Shown here: one piece after another, positions 52,513 to 60,980 of the stretch
How positions within the stretch are numbered: the first letter of the stretch is position 1
Layout: each line of letters starts with the position of its first letter
Origin: CBDEFX01 sp965237635
Lineage (GTDB): Bacteria; Chloroflexota; Dehalococcoidia; Lucifugimonadales; CAUZJF01
DNA length: 64,000 bases
Direction of reading: 5' to 3'
Assembly: GCA_965237635.1 (NCBI GenBank)
Contig: CBDEFX010000002.1
Span: 1,426,001 to 1,490,000 of the forward strand
Notes under the pieces: generated by a model
What the model was told of the DNA's origin: nothing
The model's database searches: none
What the model saw: only the letters and a program-made list of their open reading frames with translations
Translations under genes and position numbers: made by a program

Positions 52513-53172
52513 ATGGAGAACACTGACGTAAAACAGCTCTGGGGAGTCGATTTCCGGGTCGTGCCGCAGGGGCTGGCGGAAGATGAGGTGGTCTCGTTCG
52601 TCGACAAGCTGATGAAAGAGTCTCGCACCGCCGGGGACGAGCAAGAGCGTGCGGCATCCTTACATAGACTGGCCGAGCAGACCGTCGTGGAGGCTGACAA
52701 GCTGGCGGAAAGCATCAAGCAGCAGGCGACGGAAGAGGCCGAGGAAGCAGCCGCGAGGATCGCCGCCGATTCCGAAGAACAGGCGACGGTACAGTCCCAG
52801 CGGATCATAAAGAAGGCAGAGAGAGAGGCGGCCGCCCTGTCCAACGCCGCCGGCTCCAAGTCAGAGAAAGAGGCCCAAGAGGTCATAGCCAGGGCCCGCG
52901 CAGAGGTCCAGGAAATACTCCAGGACGCCAGAGATAAGGTAGTCAGCATGGAGGCCGAGGCGAAGCTGGAGGCCGAGTACCTGATTCGAAGAATGACAGT
53001 CAAGTTTGTCGAAGAGATCAGGTCCGTCGTAACGGAAACTTCCAATAACCTACTCCCGAGCCTGGAGGCGGAGATTTCCAAGTCTGGCGAGACCGCCATG
53101 CTGTCTGACGGCGGAGACGCTCAGCCGGCCATCGCTCCAGCTCGGCGCAGACCGAAATCCTCCTCCTCCTGA
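52513..53172 (+). CDS. DivIVA-like coiled-coil protein 1
   Basis: The 219-residue protein starts at ATG 52513 after AAAGGAGC. Its N-terminus (QLWGVDFRVVPQGLAEDEVV, then SFVDKLM) matches the DivIVA-type pattern, in which F-x5-G-L precedes a V-x2-F hydrophobic patch. A long charged coiled coil (about residues 40-170) and an Ala/Arg-rich tail follow. A closely related second gene lies 115 bp downstream. DivIVA family proteins form filaments at curved membranes and at cell poles or septa. Here this role is inferred only from the N-terminal pattern. The frame opens further upstream, but the ribosome binding site supports this start. Confidence 0.6.
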   Translation: MENTDVKQLWGVDFRVVPQGLAEDEVVSFVDKLMKESRTAGDEQERAASLHRLAEQTVVEADKLAESIKQQATEEAEEAAARIAADSEEQATVQSQRIIKKAEREAAALSNAAGSKSEKEAQEVIARARAEVQEILQDARDKVVSMEAEAKLEAEYLIRRMTVKFVEEIRSVVTETSNNLLPSLEAEISKSGETAMLSDGGDAQPAIAPARRRPKSSSS

Positions 53173-53287
53173 TAGGTAGACGACTTCGGCTGACGGGACA
53201 AACGACTTCTCGCGATACATTCTTGCAGGCGGACCCGACCGATGGACGGCTGCGGGCACCTGAGTAGCGTATGCCCCACATTTTCCG

Positions 53288-53875
53288 ATGAGCTCTGATA
53301 AGGTCCACAATCTGTGGGGACACGACTTTCGCGTAGTGTCCCAGGGACTATCGGAAAAAGACGTCACCGTCTTCGTCGAGAAGCTCATGAGTCAGCACCG
53401 CGAGCGCCTCAAACACTTGGACCACGTCGACGCCTTGCGCGAGCTCGCCTCTGAGACCATCGGAGAAGCCGAGCAGCTTGCCGCCGGCATAAAGGAAAAG
53501 GCGAAGAAGGAGTCGGAGGCTGAGTCCCTGAGAATAGTCGCGGAAGCCAAGAAGAGGGCCAAGGAGCTCCTGGCAGAGGCTGACCACGTGCACAGGGACA
53601 AAGTCAAGGCGGCAGCCCGGATGGAAGACGCGGTCGCGGAAGCGGAGCGGCGCAGGAAGGCTTATCAGCAGAGAAACGCCGAGATCAAATCTTCACTCAG
53701 GGCCCTGAAAGCGGCGGCCGTCCGCGAGCTGTCCGACAGGATGCCGTCCCACTACATAGGTAAGCACCTTCATCAGGGCATACATTTCGTGCCCGCGTTT
53801 GAGAGCTTCATAAGGCAAATCGAAGTCGAGCTGGCACGAGACGAGGGAGAAGACGGCCCCGCCCCCCAGCGATAG
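53288..53875 (+). CDS. DivIVA-like coiled-coil protein 2
   Basis: The 195-residue protein starts at ATG 53288. Its N-terminus NLWGHDFRVVSQGLSEKDVT, then VFVEKLM parallels the first protein position by position, followed by a coiled coil rich in Lys/Glu/Ala. The C-terminus differs from protein 1, with aromatic and charged residues (HYIGKHLHQGIHFVPAFESF) that could form a separate interaction surface. Both genes point the same way and are probably one unit. No third component is visible before the IS3 cluster at 53917. Confidence 0.6.
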   Translation: MSSDKVHNLWGHDFRVVSQGLSEKDVTVFVEKLMSQHRERLKHLDHVDALRELASETIGEAEQLAAGIKEKAKKESEAESLRIVAEAKKRAKELLAEADHVHRDKVKAAARMEDAVAEAERRRKAYQQRNAEIKSSLRALKAAAVRELSDRMPSHYIGKHLHQGIHFVPAFESFIRQIEVELARDEGEDGPAPQR

Positions 53876-53916
53876 ACGGTCACCTCAGCTATGTCGAACG
53901 CCGCGCCAGTATCGAC

Positions 53917-54016
53917 TGAGGTGGTACCCAAAAACTAGACAACTGGCTAAGAGAGAGTCCAGCTCCTAAAATAACCGGCAACTAACCGACGTGGAGGAGC
54001 AGGACATGAAGCAGAC
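53917..54016 (+). mobile_element. IS3 left-end fragment (copy X)
   Basis: 100 bp equal to the first 100 bp of the IS3 elements (TGAGGTGGTACCC to ATGAAGCAGAC). The sequence then switches to the right inverted repeat of an inverted copy. It is the left end of an element whose remainder is at 54017-55242. Confidence 0.93.
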
Positions 54017-54033
54017 TAAGGTGGACCCCATTA

Positions 54034-54969
54034 TTAAGACAGCACGAGGGCTAAATTAAGAGAGTCTCCCACCCCTGCGCTAGGTTTCACCAAGCCCGAT
54101 GGCAGCCCTGCTTCTTCAGCTGCTGCTCCCCTTTCTTCCTGGCCATGTTGGTACACCTCTGCTGGGGTCCGGTAGCCCAAAGCCTGGTGAGGCCTCTGCC
54201 GGTTGTAGAACTCCAGGTAGGCATTGATCCCAGTTCGGGCCTCGGCGACGGTCTGGTAAGCTTTCAGATACACCTCCTCGTACTTGATGCTCCGCCACAG
54301 CCGCTCCACGAAGATGTTGTCCAGGTACCTACCCTTACCATCCATGCTGACCTGGACCCTCTGCTCCTGCAACGTCTGGGTAAAGGCCTCACTGGTGAAC
54401 TGACTCCCCTGGTCGGTGTTGAATATCTCCGGTCGTCCCTTACCCAGGGCTTCCTCCAACGCCGCCACGCAGAAGCTGGTGTCCATGGTGTTGGAGAGCT
54501 TCCAGGCCAGCACGTGCCGGCTGTGCCAGTCCATGATGGCCACCAGGTACAGGAAGCCCTTCGGCATGGGGATGTAGGTGATGTCCGCGGCCCAGACCTG
54601 GTCGACCCGATTAACCTCCACTCCCTTCAGCAGATAGGGAAAGATCCGGTGTCCCGGCGCTGGTTTGCTGGTGTTGGGACGCCGGTAGATGGCTTCCAGA
54701 CCCATCAACCGCATCAGCCTTCGAACCCTTTTTCGGCTCACCAGATAGCCCTGTTGCAGCAGCCAGGCCTTCATCTTCCTGGAGCCGTAGAAGGGGGTCT
54801 TCAAATACTGACGGTCCATCAGGGCCATCAACTCCAGGTCTTCTGCCCTGGTCGGTACCGACCGGTAGTACACCGAGGCCCGGCTGACGTCCAGCAGGAT
54901 ACATTGACGCACCAAAGACAGCTGCTGGTGGTCTCGGTCTATCATGGCTCGCCGTATGCTGCGACTCAT
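54034..54969 (-). CDS. IS3 OrfB transposase, copy 3
   Basis: 311 residues, identical to copies 2 and 4, all DDE residues present. It sits in the inverted remainder of a split element, so it cannot move this copy by itself but could act in trans. Confidence 0.93.
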   Translation of the reverse strand: MSRSIRRAMIDRDHQQLSLVRQCILLDVSRASVYYRSVPTRAEDLELMALMDRQYLKTPFYGSRKMKAWLLQQGYLVSRKRVRRLMRLMGLEAIYRRPNTSKPAPGHRIFPYLLKGVEVNRVDQVWAADITYIPMPKGFLYLVAIMDWHSRHVLAWKLSNTMDTSFCVAALEEALGKGRPEIFNTDQGSQFTSEAFTQTLQEQRVQVSMDGKGRYLDNIFVERLWRSIKYEEVYLKAYQTVAEARTGINAYLEFYNRQRPHQALGYRTPAEVYQHGQEERGAAAEEAGLPSGLVKPSAGVGDSLNLALVLS

Positions 54970-55242
54970 AGACCGGACCTTTCCGACAAAAAATCGCGTT
55001 CCACCTTCAGCTGGCCGATGTGCCGGTAGAGGTGGTTAATCTGAGCTTCCTTGGCTTTCTCCTGGGATTTCTGATTGGTGGCAAATAGCTCCGGGGCTCC
55101 TTCCGCCAGGGCCCTTTTCCAGGCGTGAATCTGACTGGGATGGACCTCAAATCGGCTGGCCAGCTGGGCGATGGTCTCTTCCCCCGCAAGGGCGGCCAAG
55201 GCCACCTTGGCCTTGAACGCCGGACTGTGCTTATTCCTCGTC
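54966..55242 (-). pseudogene. IS3 OrfA, copy 3, start removed
   Basis: The frame from 54966 runs up to the junction at 55242 and lacks the first codons of orfA (ATGAAGCAG is left behind at 54006-54014). Beyond the junction it reads into the neighbouring copy's left end in antisense. The helix-turn-helix (EETIAQLASRF) is intact. Confidence 0.85.
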
Positions 55243-55331
55243 TGAGGTGGTACCCAAAAACTAGACAACTGGCTAAGAGAGAGTCCAGCTCCTAAAATAA
55301 CCGGCAACTAACCGACGTGGAGGAGCAGGAC

Positions 55332-55616
55332 ATGAAGCAGACGAGGAATAAGCACAGTCCGGCGTTCAAGGCCAAGGTGGCCTTGGCCGCCCTTGCGGGG
55401 GAAGAGACCATCGCCCAGCTGGCCAGCCGATTTGAGGTCCATCCCAGTCAGATTCACGCCTGGAAAAGGGCCCTGGCGGAAGGAGCCCCGGAGCTATTTG
55501 CCACCAATCAGAAATCCCAGGAGAAAGCCAAGGAAGCTCAGATTAACCACCTCTACCGGCACATCGGCCAGCTGAAGGTGGAACGCGATTTTTTGTCGGA
55601 AAGGTCCGGTCTATGA
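55332..55616 (+). CDS. IS3 OrfA, copy 4
   Basis: 94 residues, identical to OrfA of copies 1 and 2, with the same start context and ATGA overlap to orfB. Confidence 0.93.
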   Translation: MKQTRNKHSPAFKAKVALAALAGEETIAQLASRFEVHPSQIHAWKRALAEGAPELFATNQKSQEKAKEAQINHLYRHIGQLKVERDFLSERSGL

Positions 55617-56548
55617 GTCGCAGCATACGGCGAGCCATGATAGACCGAGACCACCAGCAGCTGTCTTTGGTGCGTCAATGTATCCTGCTGGACGTCAGCC
55701 GGGCCTCGGTGTACTACCGGTCGGTACCGACCAGGGCAGAAGACCTGGAGTTGATGGCCCTGATGGACCGTCAGTATTTGAAGACCCCCTTCTACGGCTC
55801 CAGGAAGATGAAGGCCTGGCTGCTGCAACAGGGCTATCTGGTGAGCCGAAAAAGGGTTCGAAGGCTGATGCGGTTGATGGGTCTGGAAGCCATCTACCGG
55901 CGTCCCAACACCAGCAAACCAGCGCCGGGACACCGGATCTTTCCCTATCTGCTGAAGGGAGTGGAGGTTAATCGGGTCGACCAGGTCTGGGCCGCGGACA
56001 TCACCTACATCCCCATGCCGAAGGGCTTCCTGTACCTGGTGGCCATCATGGACTGGCACAGCCGGCACGTGCTGGCCTGGAAGCTCTCCAACACCATGGA
56101 CACCAGCTTCTGCGTGGCGGCGTTGGAGGAAGCCCTGGGTAAGGGACGACCGGAGATATTCAACACCGACCAGGGGAGTCAGTTCACCAGTGAGGCCTTT
56201 ACCCAGACGTTGCAGGAGCAGAGGGTCCAGGTCAGCATGGATGGTAAGGGTAGGTACCTGGACAACATCTTCGTGGAGCGGCTGTGGCGGAGCATCAAGT
56301 ACGAGGAGGTGTATCTGAAAGCTTACCAGACCGTCGCCGAGGCCCGAACTGGGATCAATGCCTACCTGGAGTTCTACAACCGGCAGAGGCCTCACCAGGC
56401 TTTGGGCTACCGGACCCCAGCAGAGGTGTACCAACATGGCCAGGAAGAAAGGGGAGCAGCAGCTGAAGAAGCAGGGCTGCCATCGGGCTTGGTGAAACCT
56501 AGCGCAGGGGTGGGAGACTCTCTTAATTTAGCCCTCGTGCTGTCTTAA
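55613..56548 (+). CDS. IS3 OrfB transposase, copy 4
   Basis: 311 residues, complete DDE set, identical in sequence to copy 2. With both ends and both reading frames intact, this copy should be able to transpose. Confidence 0.95.
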   Translation: MSRSIRRAMIDRDHQQLSLVRQCILLDVSRASVYYRSVPTRAEDLELMALMDRQYLKTPFYGSRKMKAWLLQQGYLVSRKRVRRLMRLMGLEAIYRRPNTSKPAPGHRIFPYLLKGVEVNRVDQVWAADITYIPMPKGFLYLVAIMDWHSRHVLAWKLSNTMDTSFCVAALEEALGKGRPEIFNTDQGSQFTSEAFTQTLQEQRVQVSMDGKGRYLDNIFVERLWRSIKYEEVYLKAYQTVAEARTGINAYLEFYNRQRPHQALGYRTPAEVYQHGQEERGAAAEEAGLPSGLVKPSAGVGDSLNLALVLS

Positions 56549-56749
56549 TAATGGGGTCCACCTTAGTCTGCGTCTCCGGCTCGTCTTCCCGGCACCTCTA
56601 AAAAGACCGCCCAGGTACTCTTCCTAAGCTCCTACCTCGCTAGGTAGTTGGACAATACCAGACGCTCATTTCTCGCACGGTGTACGCTGTTGCCTCGTGC
56701 TACACGTCTCTGGCCCGCGTACCTGCCATCGTTCGAGTAGGATGGGCCC

Positions 56750-57310
56750 ATGACAGCCAGGTCTCGGTTCTTCGTTGTATCGGTACTAATGCTGGCGCTT
56801 CTGGCATTGGTCGTGGAAGGGCGTGCATACGCCAACGGACGGGTCGTGCGGTTCGTGCGGCAGGTCGCCGGACCCTACGAGATCGCCCTTGGCACGATTC
56901 CGCCAATCCCCGCACCGGGCGCACTACATCTCACGATGACGGTCGCCAACGCGTCTTCCAAAAGCTATGTCCTCGACGCCGAGATCGCCGTCACAGGAAA
57001 GAGTCCGGAGAGCGATTCTTCTGGGCTTGGGCCTCTCTCTGCCACGCACAACCCGGAGGATCCGACCTTCTACGATATAAACACGACGGTCGATCGGGAA
57101 GGTACCTGGTTGTTCACGGTCGCCGTGTCGAGCGACCTTGGGGAAGCGTCGGCCGACTTCCCGATAGAGGTCCGCAAGGCTAACCCGTTGGCGGGCATCG
57201 CCACGCTGCTTCTCCTCGTGGCGCTGCTCACTATAATAGGCCTGTCGGCATGGACGTATCTTCGCGACTGGGGGAAAACCAGAAAACGGAAAAAGAGAGG
57301 CAGGTCTTGA
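56750..57310 (+). CDS. YtkA/FixH-like exported membrane protein
   Basis: The 186-residue protein starts at ATG 56750. A signal peptide (residues 1-28, cleaved near AYANG) precedes an immunoglobulin-like domain with IALGTIPPIPAPGALHLTMT and DREGTWLFTVAVSSDLGEAS, a pattern seen in YtkA/FixH-type domains. A C-terminal membrane helix (LLLLVALLTIIGLSAWTYL) ends in a Lys/Arg-rich tail. It should be anchored with the domain outside. It is the first of three genes in one direction encoding exported or membrane proteins; a repeat unit separates it from the second. Confidence 0.65.
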   Translation: MTARSRFFVVSVLMLALLALVVEGRAYANGRVVRFVRQVAGPYEIALGTIPPIPAPGALHLTMTVANASSKSYVLDAEIAVTGKSPESDSSGLGPLSATHNPEDPTFYDINTTVDREGTWLFTVAVSSDLGEASADFPIEVRKANPLAGIATLLLLVALLTIIGLSAWTYLRDWGKTRKRKKRGRS

Positions 57311-57331
57311 ACACTAACACCTCTCCAATTT

Positions 57332-57454
57332 GTCTCCCTGAGTCCCGATTCGGCCCCGATGCCGCATCGGGGGACGAAGGGCCTGGGGTGGGGTCTTATA
57401 GCTATCCAGCTCCACCCCAGATACTTCACCCGCCTCAGACGGGTTCAGCATGAC
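57332..57454. repeat. Roughly 120-bp dispersed intergenic repeat, unit 4 (inverted)
   Basis: Reads GTCTCCCTGAGTCCCGATTC, GGGCCTGGGGTGGGG and ends GGGTTCAGCATGAC, the reverse complement of units 2 and 3. It lies inside the three-gene envelope module. Confidence 0.8.
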
Positions 57455-57481
57455 ATTTGAAACGCAATTTAGGAGGCCAAA

Positions 57482-57904
57482 TTGAAAGCGAAACTGTTCA
57501 TTGGCCCCGCTCTCGTCGTCCTGGCACTGCTAGTCTCCATCGCAATGCTTAGCGGATGTGGCGGCCCGGAGGGGCAAGACAGAGAATTCGACTTGACCTT
57601 CGAGCACGCGGGCCTAGAGCCAACAGTTGTCAAGGTCGACCACCGGGACAATGTCACGCTCCGCATAGATTCCGACGAGTACGGGACATTTCACCTTCAC
57701 GGCTATGACATAGAGTTGCACTTAGACCCTGACGATACCGCCACAATGGAGTTCAAGGCCAATGCTACCGGGCGCTTCAAGATCACCTTCCACCGAGCCG
57801 AAGAAACACATGAAGAGGGCGGAGACGAAATTGAGCACGGGGAAGAGGACGAGCACACCGAAGAGGAGAAGGAGATAGCTTCGTTGGAGGTGCTCCCCAG
57901 GTAA
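57482..57904 (+). CDS. Cupredoxin-like lipoprotein
   Basis: The 140-residue protein starts at TTG 57482 after AGGAGG. The leader ends in the lipobox MLSGC. The mature part shows a cupredoxin-like strand order with FHLHGYDIELHLDPDDTATM and GRFKITFHRAEE, as in copper-binding folds. No Cys other than the lipobox is present, so a classical type-1 copper site is not possible. A His/Glu-rich tail (THEEGGDEIEHGEEDEHTEE) could bind metal. It is followed 10 bp later by the polytopic membrane gene, so the two are likely co-translated. Confidence 0.7.
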   Translation: MKAKLFIGPALVVLALLVSIAMLSGCGGPEGQDREFDLTFEHAGLEPTVVKVDHRDNVTLRIDSDEYGTFHLHGYDIELHLDPDDTATMEFKANATGRFKITFHRAEETHEEGGDEIEHGEEDEHTEEEKEIASLEVLPR

Positions 57905-57914
57905 GGGGCGTCGA

Positions 57915-59456
57915 ATGTCCTCACGCAGGCTAGTTTCTGCCCTCGCTATCGCGATTCTCGTTGGCTTAGTGCCGGCTCGGGTCTATGCCCACGGGTTCGG
58001 CGAGCGGTATGACCTGCCCGTCCCGCTGAACTACTTCCTGGTCGGGGCCGCAGCCACCGTTGCGCTGTCTTTTGTTGTCATCGGCTTCTTCGTGCGCCAG
58101 CGTCCGGGCAGCTTCGACTACCCTCGATACAACCTGCTAGGGTCCCGTTGGCTTGGCGGCTTCCTCACGGGCTGGCCGCTGCTAGGCCTGATCAGGGTAG
58201 TCTCGGTGGCGGTGTTCGCTCTAGTGGTCGTCGCCGCGCTGTTCGGCACCAACAAGCCGATCGACAACCTCTCGCCGACCTTCGTATGGATAATCTGGTG
58301 GGTCGGGATGGCCTACTTGTCCGCACTGCTTGGGAACCTCTGGATGCTGGTCAACCCGTGGAAGATCACCTTCGAGTGGGCTGAACGGCTTATAGGGGCG
58401 CAGCCCGATGGCGCCGGGATGTTCCGTTATCCGGAGCGATGGGATACCTGGCCTGCCCTCGTCCTGTTCCTGGCGTTCGCCTGGGTGGAGAATGTCTACT
58501 CGGGCGCCGCCAGACCGGCCAACCTTGGGCTACTGATCGTGACGTACTCGGTGGTGACCTGGGGGGGCATGCTCGCCTTCGGGAAACACCGGTGGCTCAG
58601 GTATGGAGAGGCCTTCTCGGTGCTGTTCGGCTTCTACGCCCGCTTCTCTCCGACCGAGGTCCGGGTGCCGGACAGCCGGATGTGCAAGACCTGTGACCTG
58701 GAGTGCGACCCCCCCGGTGAGACCTGTGTCGACTGTTACGAATGCTTTGAGCGCGCGGGGTCTGAAGGACACCGCAGGGAGGTCAACCTACGTCCGTATG
58801 CTGTCGGGCTGGCCAACCCCGGTCGCGTGTCCACCGCAACCGCCTTCTTCGTGGTCCTGGCCCTGGCGACCGTTACATTCGACGGCCTGACGGCCACCCC
58901 GCTATGGGCGCGCCTTCAGAGGGCTGTCTTCTCCGCCGCAGATATCTTCGGGTCTAAGGCCGGCGAGGTCATGGATACCTTTGGACTGATGCTGCTACCA
59001 GTTGTTTTCCTGGTGGTCTACGCGGCTTTTTCCTGGTTCATAAGACAGCTCTCTGGCGAGAAGGCGTCTGTAAATCAAGTGCTTCGAGGCTTCGTCTTCT
59101 CTCTGGTCCCGATAGCGCTAGCCTATAACCTCGCTCACTTTCTGTCGCTTCTGGCCATACAGGGCCAGGCGATCATCCCCCTCGCCTCAGACCCGCTCGG
59201 GCTCGGTTGGGACCTCTTTGGCACAATCGACTACAGGATAAACATAGGGATCGTCAACGCGAAGTTTGTGTGGTTCATGTCCGTCGCGGCGATCGTATTG
59301 GGCCACATCATCGCGGTCTACATCGCCCACGTAATCTCCCTGAGAAGGACGCCAGACCGGTCCAGCGCGCTACGGGGCCAATACCCGATGCTCGTGCTCA
59401 TGGTCTTCTACACGGCCACGAGCCTATGGATAATCGCCCAGCCGATCGTCGGCTAG
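57915..59456 (+). CDS. Polytopic membrane protein with a six-Cys cytoplasmic or external loop
   Basis: The 513-residue protein starts at ATG 57915 with TAAGG upstream. About eleven or twelve hydrophobic segments are visible. Between them, residues 257-277 hold six Cys in the pattern CxxC-x3-C-x6-CxxCxxC (MCKTCDLECDPPGETCVDC), which could bind an iron-sulfur cluster or zinc. I do not recognise a named family. Tight spacing with the cupredoxin-like lipoprotein and the upstream YtkA/FixH-like gene suggests a metal- or redox-related envelope function. Topology of the Cys loop cannot be fixed by eye. Confidence 0.6.
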   Translation: MSSRRLVSALAIAILVGLVPARVYAHGFGERYDLPVPLNYFLVGAAATVALSFVVIGFFVRQRPGSFDYPRYNLLGSRWLGGFLTGWPLLGLIRVVSVAVFALVVVAALFGTNKPIDNLSPTFVWIIWWVGMAYLSALLGNLWMLVNPWKITFEWAERLIGAQPDGAGMFRYPERWDTWPALVLFLAFAWVENVYSGAARPANLGLLIVTYSVVTWGGMLAFGKHRWLRYGEAFSVLFGFYARFSPTEVRVPDSRMCKTCDLECDPPGETCVDCYECFERAGSEGHRREVNLRPYAVGLANPGRVSTATAFFVVLALATVTFDGLTATPLWARLQRAVFSAADIFGSKAGEVMDTFGLMLLPVVFLVVYAAFSWFIRQLSGEKASVNQVLRGFVFSLVPIALAYNLAHFLSLLAIQGQAIIPLASDPLGLGWDLFGTIDYRINIGIVNAKFVWFMSVAAIVLGHIIAVYIAHVISLRRTPDRSSALRGQYPMLVLMVFYTATSLWIIAQPIVG

Positions 59457-59494
59457 TGCAAACCTCCTCCTCACCCAGCAAGGAAGAGGAGGGA

Positions 59495-59519
59495 GGGCGG
59501 GTTCGAAACCCGCCCCTAC
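59495..59519. repeat. Half palindrome of the REP-like family
   Basis: GGGCGGGTTCGAAACCCGCC followed by CCTAC. The left arm lacks its outer GTAG. It follows the membrane-protein stop and precedes the IS481 insertion directly. Confidence 0.75.
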
Positions 59520-59526
59520 GTCCAGG

Positions 59527-60814
59527 TGTATAGACCGGGGACATAGCTTACACATGTTCGGGGACATGGTGGACACCATAATAGGCATGACTTCATTACA
59601 AGGAGGTGGTCATGCCATGGAAGGAGATGTCCGTTATGTCTCAGAGGAGAGAGTTCGTGGAGCTGGCGCAGGCTGAAGGCACCAACAAAAGGGGCCTTTG
59701 CCGTCGCTTCGGGATCAGCCCTACGACTGGATACAAGTGGCTTGGGCGTTTCCGTGAAGGGAGCGAGGCAGGCCCCTGGTCGAGCTGCCGCGGCGGCCTC
59801 ACTACTCGCCTGCACGTACCCCATCGCAGGTTGAGCAGGCGGTGCTGTCTGCCCGTGCGGCCCATCCGGCCTGGGGAGCTCGTAAGCTGCGACGGTGGCT
59901 TTTGGACCGCAGGGATGTGTTTGAGGCGGACATGCCGGCCCCCAGTACTATCACGGCGATCTTGCGTCGTCATGGCCGCATTGACCCCGCCGAGGGGCCC
60001 AAACACCGTTCCTGGCAGCGATTTGAACACCAGGCACCCAACGACCTGTGGCAGATGGACTTCAAAGGCCACTTCCCCCTTACCCGAGGACGCTGCCACC
60101 CTCTGACTGTTCTGGACGATCACTCTCGGTTTGCCTTGGGGCTGCAGGCCTGCGGTAACGAGCAGGGAGAGATGGTGCAACAGCGCCTGACGGCTATCTT
60201 CCGGCGCTACGGCCTGCCCAACACAATGTTGATGGACAATGGCTCCCCGTGGGGCCATGACCAAGACCACCCCTACACACCTTTTACAGTCTGGCTGCTG
60301 AGGTTGGGCATCGGAGTCAGTCATGGACGCCCTTATCACCCTCAGACACAGGGAAAAGATGAGCGCTTCCACCGAACCATGACCGTTGAAGTGCTGCAGG
60401 GGAGCAGCTTCACTGATCTGGCGCACTGCCAGAGAGCCTTCGACCTGTGGCGGGACATCTACAACTTGGAGCAGCCCCATGACGCCCTTGACCTTGCTAC
60501 TCCGGCCACCAAGTACCAAGTGAGCCAAAGACTGTTTCCCGAGGTCCTTCCACCCTTGGAATACGAACCAACTGACCTGGTACGCCGTGTTCACGACAAA
60601 GGTAGGCTCCAGTTGTTTGGCCGTATCTTCAAGGTACCTAAGGCCTTCAAGGGCATGCCAGTGGCTATTCGGCCGACAACTGACGATGGAGTCTGGAATG
60701 TCTTCTTCGCCACTCATCAAATCGCCCAGCTTGACCTCAGGCACGATGCCTAACATACTCAAATGTGTCCACCATGTCTCCGAACACCCGTCCACTATGT
60801 GTCCGGTCCATACA
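59527..60814 (+). mobile_element. IS481-family element
   Basis: 1288 bp starting TGTATAGACCGG and ending CCGGTCCATACA (imperfect inverted repeats), flanked by a 5-bp direct repeat CCAGG (59522-59526, 60815-60819). Encodes one transposase that is interrupted by a frameshift. Confidence 0.9.
59606..60753 (+). pseudogene. IS481-family transposase, frameshifted
   Basis: The first frame encodes the N-terminal helix-turn-helix (FVELAQAEGTNKRGLCRRFG). Near 59770 the reading moves to another frame, which restores the expected ARAAHPAWGARKLRRWLLDR and runs to 60753. The DDE residues are present: LWQMDFKGHF, TMLMDNGSPWG and GKDERFHRTM. IS481 transposases are normally a single frame, so a one-base loss is the likely cause. 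Programmed frameshifting is not typical of this family. Confidence 0.85.
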
Positions 60815-60905
60815 CCAGGTTGGGAGGGCTGGGACGGTGGTTAGCATGCGACTTTAAGTGCAAGGCCCCTCGATGGACCCGCACAAAATCTCTCCCGGGA
60901 ACGTA

Positions 60906-60938
60906 GTAGGGGGGCAGGTTTCAAACCTGCCCCCCTAC
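60906..60938. repeat. Palindrome (REP-like family) downstream of secF
   Basis: GTAGGGGGGCAGGTTT and its complement around a central C, perfect 16-bp arms. Possible terminator of the secD-secF transcript. Confidence 0.8.
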
Positions 60939-60980
60939 CGCGACAAAGAGCCTTTCTGATGTGCCAGGGGTCGTTGGCCG

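Larger units (their letters stand above)
54017..55242 (-). mobile_element. IS3 remainder, inverted (copy 3)
   Basis: 1226 bp on the minus strand from orfA codon 4 (GACGAGGAATAAG) to the right inverted repeat. Fragment plus remainder total 1326 bp, three more than a full copy, because GAC is present in both; this is a 3-bp target duplication. Confidence 0.92.
55243..56565 (+). mobile_element. IS3-family element, copy 4, complete
   Basis: 1323 bp with both ends (TGAGGTGGTACCC, GGGGTCCACCTTA) and intact orfA/orfB. It begins directly at the truncated orfA of copy 3. In the deduced original order it had inserted into copy X's orfA at GAC. Confidence 0.94.
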
